Virus record (IMG/VR): IMGVR_UViG_3300027963_000269
Span: 1 to 27,951 of that record
Source: a virus
Strand: one strand, 5' to 3'
Length of the DNA: 27,951 nt
The notes below the pieces were generated by a model, which saw only the letters and a list, made by a program, of their open reading frames with translations, ran no database searches and was not told the DNA's origin. The translations under genes were made by a program, and so were the position numbers. Of this stretch, positions 1 to 7,591 are shown in pieces (the stretch's first letter is position 1; every line of letters starts with the position of its first letter).

Positions 1-1
1 G

Positions 2-685
2 ATGAATACAAATATCATTCATTATGCAAAGAAATATAACGTAAAAAAGTTAATTGCATTTTTATCCACATGTGTTTTTCCTGATAAAGTAGAATACCCT
101 TTAAATGAAACTAAAATACAATTAGGGCCACCACACACATCGAACGACGCATACGCATATGCTAAGAGAATGTCACAAGTACAGATATCAGCATATAATG
201 AACAATACGGTACAAATTATTTTTGTGTAATTCCTACAAATGTCTATGGACCAAATGACAATTACAATTTAGAAAATAGTCATGTGTTACCTGCAATTAT
301 TCATAAATGCTATAATGCAATTACTAACAACACTTATCTTGAACTTTGGGGTGATGGTTCTCCTTTGAGAGAATTTATTTATTCAAAAGACATTGCCAAA
401 ATTTGTGATATATTAATTAACAAATATGATAGTACTGAACCTGTAATCTTATCAACATCACAAGAATTACCAATTAAAGATGTTGCAAATATGATTGCCA
501 AAATAATGGGTTACAAAAAAGAAATCAAGTGGGATATTACAAAACCATCTGGTCAATTTAGAAAACCATCAGATAATTCAAAATTAAAATCAATCATTGG
601 AGATTTTGAATTTACTTCACTCGAAAAAGGTTTGGAAGAGACTATCGACTCCTTTATACAAAACTATAAAGATTTGAGAAAATAA
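2..685 (+). CDS. fcl: GDP-L-fucose synthase, 5'-truncated (NAD-dependent epimerase/dehydratase)
   Basis: This looks like the C-terminal two thirds of an extended short-chain dehydrogenase of the GDP-L-fucose synthase (WcaG/Fcl) type. That enzyme epimerises and reduces GDP-4-keto-6-deoxymannose to GDP-L-fucose in the cytoplasm. Visible family features are the STCVFP segment (active-site Ser/Thr and Cys), the catalytic pair in AYAYAKRM (YxxxK), the PTNVYGPNDNY substrate-loop region, and the WGDGSPLREFIY motif that is very characteristic of Fcl. The N-terminal Rossmann glycine motif is missing, so the ATG at position 2 is internal and the gene begins before the window. The next gene, phoH-like, follows after 16 bp. 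Two glycosyltransferase genes 1.6 kb downstream suggest a sugar-nucleotide and transfer cassette. A general NDP-sugar epimerase is the alternative, but the WGDGSPLREFIY motif favours Fcl. Confidence 0.88.
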   Translation: MNTNIIHYAKKYNVKKLIAFLSTCVFPDKVEYPLNETKIQLGPPHTSNDAYAYAKRMSQVQISAYNEQYGTNYFCVIPTNVYGPNDNYNLENSHVLPAIIHKCYNAITNNTYLELWGDGSPLREFIYSKDIAKICDILINKYDSTEPVILSTSQELPIKDVANMIAKIMGYKKEIKWDITKPSGQFRKPSDNSKLKSIIGDFEFTSLEKGLEETIDSFIQNYKDLRK

Positions 686-701
686 ACTTTAAATAAGAAA
701 A

Positions 702-1433
702 ATGAGCAGAGGAACAAAAAAACAACCATTACAACCATCAACAACCGAAACCGTAGTAAAAACAAAAAAACAACTAATAAACACAATACTAAAGAAAAAA
801 ACAAAAGATAAATTTTTAAGCGAAAGTCAAAAGGAGTACTACACAAAATTAATAAATAATCAGATAACAATATGTTCAGGACCAGCGGGTGTTGGTAAAA
901 GTTATATTGCAATGAAATGTGCTATAGACCTTTTGTCTGACCCTGAAACAAGTTATGAAAAAATTATTATTGTAAGACCCGCTGTTGAAGCCGAAGAAAA
1001 ATTAGGTTCACTTCCAGGTAATGTTGAAGAAAAATTGGACCCTTACATTTTCCCTTCCTACTATTTGTTAAACAAAATTATAGGAAAAGAAAATAGGGAA
1101 AAATTAAAAGATATTGAAGCAATCGAAGTTTTTGCCTTAGCCTATATGAGGGGTATGAATATCGATAATTCTATTTTGATTTTTGAAGAAGCACAAAATT
1201 CAACTCCATCTCAAATGAAATTACTTCTTACAAGAATTGGTTTCAATTCAAAATTTTTTATCTCAGGTGACTTAGAACAATTTGACAGACATAAAGATAA
1301 AACACAGACTGGCCTTTGGGATGCCGTGAAAAAATTCCAAGATTTTAATGGCGTTGGTATTCATGAATTTAGTGATGAGGATGTTGTAAGAAATCCATTG
1401 ATAACTAAAATATTAAAAAGATACGAAGAATGA
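702..1433 (+). CDS. phoH: PhoH-like P-loop ATPase
   Basis: A 243-aa protein of the PhoH family, common in marine and freshwater T4-like phages. A basic Lys/Thr-rich N-terminus (residues 1-40) precedes the ATPase core. The core has a Walker A motif GPAGVGKS at about residues 60-67, IIVRPAVEAEEKLGSLPG (the conserved PhoH signature RP..E.gE.lGfLPG), Walker B ILIFEEAQN near residue 158, and the sensor-like ISGDLEQ near 188. The family binds ATP and is linked to RNA metabolism or phosphate stress; its exact role in phages is unsettled. The start at 702 is the first ATG after the fcl stop and has no Shine-Dalgarno sequence. The stop overlaps the next start by 4 bp (ATGA), so the two genes are probably translationally coupled. 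Confidence 0.93.
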   Translation: MSRGTKKQPLQPSTTETVVKTKKQLINTILKKKTKDKFLSESQKEYYTKLINNQITICSGPAGVGKSYIAMKCAIDLLSDPETSYEKIIIVRPAVEAEEKLGSLPGNVEEKLDPYIFPSYYLLNKIIGKENREKLKDIEAIEVFALAYMRGMNIDNSILIFEEAQNSTPSQMKLLLTRIGFNSKFFISGDLEQFDRHKDKTQTGLWDAVKKFQDFNGVGIHEFSDEDVVRNPLITKILKRYEE

Positions 1434-2020
1434 GAATTGCAATAGAATTGAATGGAGTTTTAAGAGATACCCTCAAAAAAATTCAACAAGAATATGAAAA
1501 ATGGTATTTAAATAATCCATTTAAAGAAGATGATGAAAAATCAAATTATGAAGTTTTGTCAGACTTAACTAGCTTAGAAATTTCAAAACATTTAAAATTC
1601 AAAGATGAAGATGAAGTTTACAATTTTTTATATAAAGAACACACAATGGAAATTTTTGGACATGCGGGTTCTGTTGAAACATCCAGTATGATGGACTTTA
1701 ACGATTTTTATATTGATATGAGAGACAACCATGACATTTTAATAGTATCTGATGAAATTGGTAAATCTAAGCCAGCATCTCTTTTTTTCATTTCCAAATT
1801 TGGGTGTCTTGTTGAAACTGTAAAATTTTATTCAGAATCCACAATTAATTCGTTATGGGATTCAATAGACGTTTTACTTACCGCAAATCCTAAACTATTA
1901 TTAAACCATCCTGAAAATAAAATTGTGATAAAATATAACACAATTTACAATTCAAAAGTAGAAACAGAACACTCAATATCAACAATTAAAGAACTTAAAT
2001 CAAAAATAGAAAAATTATGA
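1430..2020 (+). CDS. HAD-like protein with degenerate catalytic motif
   Basis: A 196-aa protein whose start, MRIAIELNGVLRDT, matches the HAD hydrolase motif I pattern hhhhDxDGxhxxT. Both catalytic aspartates are replaced: Glu at residue 6 and Asn at residue 8. Later segments also fit a HAD layout: ILIVSDE (motif II position, Ser), then a Lys in GKSKPASLFFISKFG, and an IDVLLTANPKLLL segment where the motif IV acids would sit. With the nucleophile lost it is probably not an active phosphatase and may have a binding or structural role. It overlaps phoH by 4 bp and the next gene by 4 bp, so it is in the same transcription unit. The HAD assignment is by pattern only; a non-HAD Rossmann fold cannot be excluded. 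Confidence 0.6.
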   Translation: MRIAIELNGVLRDTLKKIQQEYEKWYLNNPFKEDDEKSNYEVLSDLTSLEISKHLKFKDEDEVYNFLYKEHTMEIFGHAGSVETSSMMDFNDFYIDMRDNHDILIVSDEIGKSKPASLFFISKFGCLVETVKFYSESTINSLWDSIDVLLTANPKLLLNHPENKIVIKYNTIYNSKVETEHSISTIKELKSKIEKL

Positions 2021-2298
2021 TAAATGTATTAGGAGAAAATTATTACATTGATTTAGATGAAATTGAACAATACTTAGATATGTCTGATGAAAGTTCTAAC
2101 GAAATTTTATCAGGAAATACTGAAATGAAAATTAACATCATAAAATTTGAAATGGTTAAAATGTTATTGGAAACAATATTATCTGAACAAGAAGTTATAG
2201 ACGAAAAACTAGGAATGAAAAGTAATTCAAACACAAGTATCCCATTCAGACTGGCATTTAACAGTCTTTTAAATAAAAAACTTATCAATCATTATTAA
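2017..2298 (+). CDS. Small conserved-looking protein of unknown function
   Basis: A 93-aa acidic protein I do not recognise. The N-terminal half has a short hydrophobic-acidic segment (NVLGENYYIDLDEIEQYLDM). The C-terminal half is predicted helical by eye (KFEMVKMLLETILSEQEVIDEKLG) and ends in FRLAFNSLLNKKLINHY. No Cys motif, signal peptide or membrane span is visible. It is coupled by a 4-bp overlap to the HAD-like gene and lies 1 bp before the GT-B gene, so it is an integral part of the plus-strand unit. Tight packing and phage-like codon use support it as real. Its function is unknown. Confidence 0.7.
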   Translation: MINVLGENYYIDLDEIEQYLDMSDESSNEILSGNTEMKINIIKFEMVKMLLETILSEQEVIDEKLGMKSNSNTSIPFRLAFNSLLNKKLINHY

Positions 2299-2299
2299 T

Positions 2300-3352
2300 A
2301 TGGAAAAAACAACTCAAGAAAAAATTAAAAAATCAATTGAGATTTTACGTGACAAAAAAGCAAGAATTTATTTTCTTGTACAAGACACAAAAGGAAACGC
2401 CAAAGCTTCAGTTAGATTTATCTATCAAATGGCAAAAGCGTTATACGACAATGGGTATAACCCAATAATTCTTCACGAAAAAAATGACTACACTGGTGTT
2501 GTGGCTTGGTTAGAAGAAGAGTATATGAAAATACCACATAAATCAATCGAAGGACAAAATTTGGAAATTTCACCTGAAGATTTTTTAATCTTACCTGAAA
2601 TTTTTGGTTTTGTTATGGACCAAGTTAAAAACTTACCTTGTGGTAAAATTGTTCTAACACAACAATATGCATTTATGTTAGAAACTTTACAACCAGGTCA
2701 ATCGTGGAATCAATTTGGGTTTTTTAAATGCATGACAACAACAGAAACTCAAAAAGATTACATTGAAAAGATTATGAGACAGTCGTCTTTTGACATTGTA
2801 AAACCATACATAAGTGAATCATTCTCACCAAAAGAATTACCAGCAATGCCTATTGTTGCCGTTCATGCTAAAGAACAAAATGATGCCATCAATTTAATTA
2901 AAGCATTTTATTTAAGATTCCCACAATACAGATGGTTTACATTCAGAGACATGAGAGGATTATCTGAAAAGGAATTTGCAAATTCTTTAAAGGATTGTTT
3001 TTTAAGTGTATGGATTGATGAAAAAAGTGGATTTGGTACATTCCCATTAGAATCTATGGCAACTAATGTTCCTGTTATTGGAAAAATTCCTGACTTAAAA
3101 CCAGAATGGATGACCGAAGAAAATGGAATTTGGATTGATGACGTTACGTTAATGACAGAATTTATTGCAGACTTTATACAAAATTGGTTAGAAGATAACA
3201 TCAAACCTGAATTATATTCTGCAATGAAAGAAACCGCATCAAAATACCAAAATAAACAAGAATTCGAATCAAAAGTTTTATCCATCTTTGAAGGATATCT
3301 AAACGTAAGAGCAGATTCTTTTGAACAACAAATTTCTAAAACCGAAGAATAA
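2300..3352 (+). CDS. Glycosyltransferase, GT-B fold (GT1/GT4-like)
   Basis: A 350-aa protein resembling retaining GT4-type glycosyltransferases. The N-terminal Rossmann-like half starts near residue 22 with ARIYFLVQDTKGNAKASVRF, where the small-residue loop precedes a helix as in GT-B acceptor domains. The C-terminal nucleotide-sugar half includes VAVHAKEQNDAINLIKAF and, at about residues 244-260, GFGTFPLESMATNVPVIG, which matches the E-x7-E/“EamA.G.PVi” donor-binding motif. It would transfer a sugar from a nucleotide donor in the cytoplasm; donor and acceptor cannot be read from sequence. It is followed after 1 bp by a GT-A transferase and is preceded upstream by fcl, so GDP-fucose is a plausible donor by context only. 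Confidence 0.82.
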   Translation: MEKTTQEKIKKSIEILRDKKARIYFLVQDTKGNAKASVRFIYQMAKALYDNGYNPIILHEKNDYTGVVAWLEEEYMKIPHKSIEGQNLEISPEDFLILPEIFGFVMDQVKNLPCGKIVLTQQYAFMLETLQPGQSWNQFGFFKCMTTTETQKDYIEKIMRQSSFDIVKPYISESFSPKELPAMPIVAVHAKEQNDAINLIKAFYLRFPQYRWFTFRDMRGLSEKEFANSLKDCFLSVWIDEKSGFGTFPLESMATNVPVIGKIPDLKPEWMTEENGIWIDDVTLMTEFIADFIQNWLEDNIKPELYSAMKETASKYQNKQEFESKVLSIFEGYLNVRADSFEQQISKTEE

Positions 3353-3353
3353 T

Positions 3354-4160
3354 ATGAATAACAAATTTCCAGTATCAATTATACTACCAATTAAATCTTC
3401 AAAATCAAAAAACTTTGAAGAATATTTTAATAAAGCAATTCAATCAATACACACCCAAAAAGTTGGTATTGAAGAATTAGTTATTGTACACACATCAGAA
3501 GAATCTCTTGTTGAACATTTAAACAATTATGATTTCAGCGGATTAACTGTAACAAAATTGGAATATAAAGACACTCCAAACTATTGTTCTCAAGTTAATC
3601 ATGGAATTAAAAATGCTAAAGGTGAATGGATTTCATTATTTGAGTTTGATGATGAATATTCTTCGATTTGGTTTGATAATGTGAAAAAATATTCGGAATC
3701 ATATCCTAACGTTCAAATGTTTTTACCTGTTGTAGTAGAAACTGACGAAAAGGGTGTCTTTGCAGGATTTACTAATGAAGCAACCTTTGCAGCAAATTTT
3801 ACACAAGAAATGGGATTTTTAACTAATGAAACTCTTCAAGATTATCAAAACTTTCAAACCGCAGGTTGTGTCATCAAAAAAGAAGTGATTGAAGATTTTG
3901 GAGGTTTCAAACCTTCGATAAAATTAACTTTCGTATATGAATTTTTATTAAGATTATCATACAATTCTGTTTCAATTATGACAATTCCGAGGTTAGGATA
4001 TAAACACACAAATATGAGAGAAGGTTCAATTTTTTGGAACTACAAATTTGGTGAAGTAAAAATGATTGAAGATGAAGTTAAATTTTGGGTACAAACAGCG
4101 AAAAAAGAATATTTCTTTGTTGACGACAGAGTCATAAAATATGAATCAGCAAATGCATAA
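3354..4160 (+). CDS. Glycosyltransferase family 2-like (GT-A)
   Basis: A 268-aa protein starting MNNKFPVSIILPIK, the usual GT2 first strand (VSIIIPxxN-like). After it come HGIKNAKGEWISLFEFDDEYS, where the “a.Ge.i.flDaDD” strand carries an FDD-type metal/nucleotide motif, and FQTAGCVIKKEVIEDFGGFKP, the common “g.....k.v.e.iGgFde” acceptor segment. I chose the ATG at 3354, 1 bp after the preceding stop, over an in-frame ATG 33 bp upstream inside the previous gene. The earlier start would only add a repeat-like peptide and lose the tight gene junction. The stop overlaps the next start (TAATG at 4158-4162). The first Asp of the canonical DxD is Glu-Phe-Asp-Asp here, so activity is likely but not certain. 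Confidence 0.82.
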   Translation: MNNKFPVSIILPIKSSKSKNFEEYFNKAIQSIHTQKVGIEELVIVHTSEESLVEHLNNYDFSGLTVTKLEYKDTPNYCSQVNHGIKNAKGEWISLFEFDDEYSSIWFDNVKKYSESYPNVQMFLPVVVETDEKGVFAGFTNEATFAANFTQEMGFLTNETLQDYQNFQTAGCVIKKEVIEDFGGFKPSIKLTFVYEFLLRLSYNSVSIMTIPRLGYKHTNMREGSIFWNYKFGEVKMIEDEVKFWVQTAKKEYFFVDDRVIKYESANA

Positions 4161-4906
4161 TGTCAGAAACACTATCTGCAATCACAGAAGATGTTTCGTC
4201 CAAAAAAAGAGGTAGAAAAGCAGTTAAAGAAAATTATTTTGATGTTAGGGAAGAAACTGCGGTTAGGAATTTTTTAATCGCAGAAACTTCATATGAAAAA
4301 AATAAAATATATAATGAATTTTTAAGAGCTCCTCTTGATAAGATGATTTCATCTATCATAAGACGATACAAACTATATCGTAAAGATATGGATTTTAATG
4401 AAATCCACGTGGATACTCATTCCTTTTTGATGACCAAAGTGGACAAGTTTAAACCAGAGAAAAATAAAAAAGCATATTCTTATTTTGGTACAATTTGTAA
4501 AAACTATTTGATGGGTCAAATTATTAAAGACCAAAAAGAAACAAATAGGAAAGTTTCGTATGAGGATATTTCATCAAGCATTGAAGAAAGACCTGATTTG
4601 GTTTATCGAATTGACGATGATATTGTTGATACCGATATAATCATTAATGAATATTTGAAGGAACTGAAAGAATTTATTGAAGGAGAATCTTTGAACGATA
4701 ATGAAAAAAAATTAGGATATGCCCTAATAGATTTATTTGACAACTATCAAACAATATTTTCAGGGGCCGATAACAACAAATTTAATAAGAATGTTATACT
4801 TCTTTCTTTAAGAGAGATGACAAACTTGAGTACAAAAGAAATTAGAAGTTCTATTAAACGATTCAAAAAGTTATACTTGATAGTTCAACTTAGAATGAAA
4901 AACTAA
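4160..4906 (+). CDS. 55: Late-transcription sigma factor, T4 gp55-like
   Basis: A 248-aa protein resembling the divergent sigma factors of T4-like phages, which direct host RNA polymerase to late promoters together with the sliding clamp. The basic SSKKRGRKA tail near the N-terminus precedes a helical core. The segment from IHVDTHSFLMTKVDKFKPEK to KAYSYFGTICKNYLMGQIIKD (residues ~93-122) has the sigma region 2 look of gp55: KFdp.kg..AfsYF.tI..n.l. The C-terminal third contains a helix-rich LSLREMTNLSTKEIRSSIKRF segment resembling a helix-turn-helix. T4 gp55 is 185 aa, so this form is longer. It starts inside the GT2 stop and is 19 bp before the next gene. Its likely targets are the structural genes of this window. 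Confidence 0.8.
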   Translation: MSETLSAITEDVSSKKRGRKAVKENYFDVREETAVRNFLIAETSYEKNKIYNEFLRAPLDKMISSIIRRYKLYRKDMDFNEIHVDTHSFLMTKVDKFKPEKNKKAYSYFGTICKNYLMGQIIKDQKETNRKVSYEDISSSIEERPDLVYRIDDDIVDTDIIINEYLKELKEFIEGESLNDNEKKLGYALIDLFDNYQTIFSGADNNKFNKNVILLSLREMTNLSTKEIRSSIKRFKKLYLIVQLRMKN

Positions 4907-4913
4907 TCAAAAA

Positions 4914-4922
4914 CTATTTATA
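4914..4922 (+). promoter_or_regulatory. CTATTTATA element before the 121-aa gene
   Basis: This variant of the recurrent upstream element lies 3 nt before the ATG at 4926, much closer than elsewhere. If it is a promoter core, this start could not be used from it, so it may be a chance match or belong to a downstream start. Weakest member of the set. Confidence 0.2.
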
Positions 4923-4925
4923 GGT

Positions 4926-5291
4926 ATGCCTAGACCACAAAGAAAAGAAATTAATTTTAGCAAAGAATCAATATTGTCTTTGATGCAAGAAATTTACAAC
5001 GAACTTGTAGAACAAAGAAATACTGCTATCAGAATCCAAAATAAAATGTTATCGATGCTGAAAGATGCTGAAGACATGACAACTATTGGACCTGTAATAG
5101 AAAAACAACAAAAAATTGTTAATGATTGTGTTGAAAAAAAATTGAGTCTTTCCAAGCTCCAATCAAGTATTTGGGAAAAATCTAATAATAATATAGAGTC
5201 ATTTACTCTATCTGATTTGGATGATGACATTATTCAAAATCTAATTGAGAAAGACGTAACTAATGACGAAGAAACATATAAATTAAGATAA
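4926..5291 (+). CDS. Small helical protein of unknown function following gp55
   Basis: A 121-aa protein beginning MPRPQRKEINFSKESILSLM, followed by a long amphipathic helical region (residues ~10-85) and an acidic tail (LSDLDDDIIQNLIEKD). It has no Cys, signal peptide or membrane segment. The ATG at 4926 is only 3 nt after a CTATTTATA element. Its place next to gp55 makes a late co-activator (gp33-like, 112 aa in T4) worth considering. I see no sequence motif that proves it, and the next genes are tail/baseplate-like, so a small structural or chaperone role is equally possible. Confidence 0.7.
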   Translation: MPRPQRKEINFSKESILSLMQEIYNELVEQRNTAIRIQNKMLSMLKDAEDMTTIGPVIEKQQKIVNDCVEKKLSLSKLQSSIWEKSNNNIESFTLSDLDDDIIQNLIEKDVTNDEETYKLR

Positions 5292-5292
5292 G

Positions 5293-7383
5293 ATGTCTCA
5301 ATTACAACCAACGGTTGATAGTATCAATTCACAAATATCATCAATTAAAGATGCAGTTGAGATTTCTAAGTCAGAAAAACAACTTAAGAAAAGCGCGGGT
5401 AATTCTTTATCTAAAGGAGTATCTCAACTTGCAACCCAATTAGATAAAATTTCACAACAACAAAAAAGATATCAAAGAGAACCACCTAGTTCTATGGATA
5501 ATCTTTTTAACATGATTACTGCAACAAGTGGTGGTGGTTCACAATCTTTACAATATCTTAGAAAAACTTTATTAAATGTTGCTGTTAAAATTCAACCAGA
5601 CGTTCAAAGAATTATTAGAGAAGAATCATTAAAAGCTTTAGGTTGTTCTCAAGAACAAACATATAAAGGAATTTCTAAATCTAATTTACAATTAAACCCT
5701 ATGTCTACGCTTCCCGCGTCTCAAGGGATTTATATTCCAATTTCAAATTTAGATTTTTTTGGAAATTTGAAAAATTCACCAGATTCTAAAGTAGGTAAAG
5801 TTTATTATGAACAACCTGAGCCATCTACTGACGATACATTTATCCCTTATGGCGGAGAAGAGGCTTTCCCTATGAATAAAGAGTTCTATAATAGAACTGA
5901 TTCACAAAATGTTAGCAGGTCTTTTTATGACCAATATGGAAAGTATTACCAAGGAAAATCACAACAAGACTTATTTGATATACAATACACTAAAACAAAT
6001 GAGTTTGGTGTTAGTGGTGATTATTATAGAGTTATATTAATTGATAGAGAAAATTTAAATTTATCAAATAGTTCAACTACCGTGTCATCAGCGGCTAATC
6101 AAGTAGGAGAATTCCTTAATGATTATTATTCAACTATAAAATTAATTGACCCTGTTGATATTGGAGCTCAAGTAGTAAACTTACTTTCAGGTGCAGTTAA
6201 AATGGAAGCAAATTTAGGAACGTCACAACTTTCGGACCAATCTAAATTTAGTATTATTCTCCAAAGAATTTTGGGACTTTGTTTTGATAATAGAAGAGAA
6301 ATTGATGTTAGTGGTATTTCAAAAATTGCCGAGTTAGATGGTGTGGATGATACTTTTTTTGAAATGACTGAAATAGATTTGAGAAACATTGACTTACAAA
6401 TTACAAATATTCAAAATCGTGTAATGGAATTTGAAGATTGTGACAACATCAAAGTTCCTGTTGATTATGGTTCTTTAGTTGATGAGTTGATTGAATTTAG
6501 AGAAACTTTAAGTGGTCAAACTACACAACAACAAGTTGCAACAATAGAAAAAATAATTGATAGTATATCTCAAAATCCTGATTGGAAAATTTATTTAAAT
6601 GCAGATTTTAATCCAAGTGTTAGTATAAACACTAACGTAATTAAAAAACTTCCTTTAGCGGTTGCTGCAGGGGTGTTAACACCAAAAGTATTGTTTCCAA
6701 TTTTTACCATGTTATCTGTTATCCAAACAGAAGGAAAAAATAGTTTAAATACTGCAATCACATCTGCCAACACTTTCATCGCTTCAGGTAACACCGTAGG
6801 TGGAAAAGTTAACAATATTGTAAATGATGGTTCTGATTATTTACAAAAATTTAGAAAATTCAACATAGAAGTTGTTTCAAAAATTGGTGCAATTTTTTTG
6901 AGAACTTTGTTTGAAGTTCTTAAAAAAGATATCATTAACTTACTCAGTGTTGTAATTGGAGATATTGCCAATTCGAATAAAGCAAAGCAATATGCCATTA
7001 TTTTAAGATTGGTTCAGATAGCCCTTCTTGTATTGCAAATACTTGATGATGCGAGAAAATGTAAATCGTTACTTGACAATATTCTTTTATTATTAAAATT
7101 AATAAATAATGCTGCAGGAGGTATCAAATTACCAGCAGGTTTAGCGGGACTAGCAAGTGCCTTACCAGGGACAAGTCCTGAACGAGCAACAATAAATGGA
7201 TTACAAGTTTTACAATCAGTTGGAATACCGACAGGAACATTACCTGATGGTAGTCCTAATTTAATGGGATTTTATATGAAAGCAGTTCATAGAGGTGCCG
7301 ATAAAGAAAATGCCGAAAATGGTAAATTAATAATCGAACCAGATTTACTTAATCCAGGTAAACTTACAGGAAAACCAGTTTAA
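5293..7383 (+). CDS. Large virion structural protein, probably tail/baseplate-associated
   Basis: A 696-aa protein I do not recognise by family. The first ~80 residues are rich in Gln/Ser/Lys and coiled-coil-like (SINSQISSIKDAVEISKSEK). The middle is a soluble alpha/beta region with Tyr/Asn/Gln-rich stretches typical of virion proteins. Residues ~530-620 are strongly hydrophobic (e.g. VVIGDIANSN, IILRLVQIALLVLQILDD, LLDNILLLLKLI) and could be membrane-interacting or a buried helical bundle. A Gly/Pro/Ala-rich segment and an ordered tail follow. It lies 1 bp after the previous gene and is separated from the gp5-like gene only by a 68-aa gene, which argues for a tail hub or baseplate role. The hydrophobic C-terminal block also fits a tape-measure or ejected protein. 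Function is by context only. Confidence 0.72.
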   Translation: MSQLQPTVDSINSQISSIKDAVEISKSEKQLKKSAGNSLSKGVSQLATQLDKISQQQKRYQREPPSSMDNLFNMITATSGGGSQSLQYLRKTLLNVAVKIQPDVQRIIREESLKALGCSQEQTYKGISKSNLQLNPMSTLPASQGIYIPISNLDFFGNLKNSPDSKVGKVYYEQPEPSTDDTFIPYGGEEAFPMNKEFYNRTDSQNVSRSFYDQYGKYYQGKSQQDLFDIQYTKTNEFGVSGDYYRVILIDRENLNLSNSSTTVSSAANQVGEFLNDYYSTIKLIDPVDIGAQVVNLLSGAVKMEANLGTSQLSDQSKFSIILQRILGLCFDNRREIDVSGISKIAELDGVDDTFFEMTEIDLRNIDLQITNIQNRVMEFEDCDNIKVPVDYGSLVDELIEFRETLSGQTTQQQVATIEKIIDSISQNPDWKIYLNADFNPSVSINTNVIKKLPLAVAAGVLTPKVLFPIFTMLSVIQTEGKNSLNTAITSANTFIASGNTVGGKVNNIVNDGSDYLQKFRKFNIEVVSKIGAIFLRTLFEVLKKDIINLLSVVIGDIANSNKAKQYAIILRLVQIALLVLQILDDARKCKSLLDNILLLLKLINNAAGGIKLPAGLAGLASALPGTSPERATINGLQVLQSVGIPTGTLPDGSPNLMGFYMKAVHRGADKENAENGKLIIEPDLLNPGKLTGKPV

Positions 7384-7384
7384 T

Positions 7385-7591
7385 ATGGAAAAAATAGAAT
7401 TAGAAAATATTATTAACGAACAAAAAAATTTAAAAAACATACCAAATTTAAAATTGGTTGAATACATGGATGTGTTAACTCAAGATTTTGAAATGACTAA
7501 ACAAAACATAATAAATCTTACACATTATTTAGATAAGGTGGAAGAGTTATATGAAAACATACTTAAAGAATATCAATTAAGAGCCAAATGA
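7385..7591 (+). CDS. Small coiled-coil protein between two baseplate-type genes
   Basis: A 68-aa, highly charged protein. By eye almost the whole chain can form helices with heptad-like hydrophobics (LENIINEQKNLKNI, YMDVLTQDFEMTKQNIINL, LDKVEELYENILKEYQL). It starts 1 bp after the upstream stop and its stop overlaps the gp5-like start by 4 bp, so it is co-translated with both. It could be an assembly partner or small structural subunit. No family is recognised. Confidence 0.7.
   Translation: MEKIELENIINEQKNLKNIPNLKLVEYMDVLTQDFEMTKQNIINLTHYLDKVEELYENILKEYQLRAK

Noticed and set aside
3321-3353. Upstream ATG for the GT2 gene
   Set aside because: It would overlap the previous gene by 32 bp and add residues before the first core strand; the ATG 1 bp after the stop fits the packing of neighbours.
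4926-5291. Naming this gene gp33 (late co-activator)
   Set aside because: Size and position next to gp55 fit, but no gp33-specific sequence or clamp-binding tail could be recognised.
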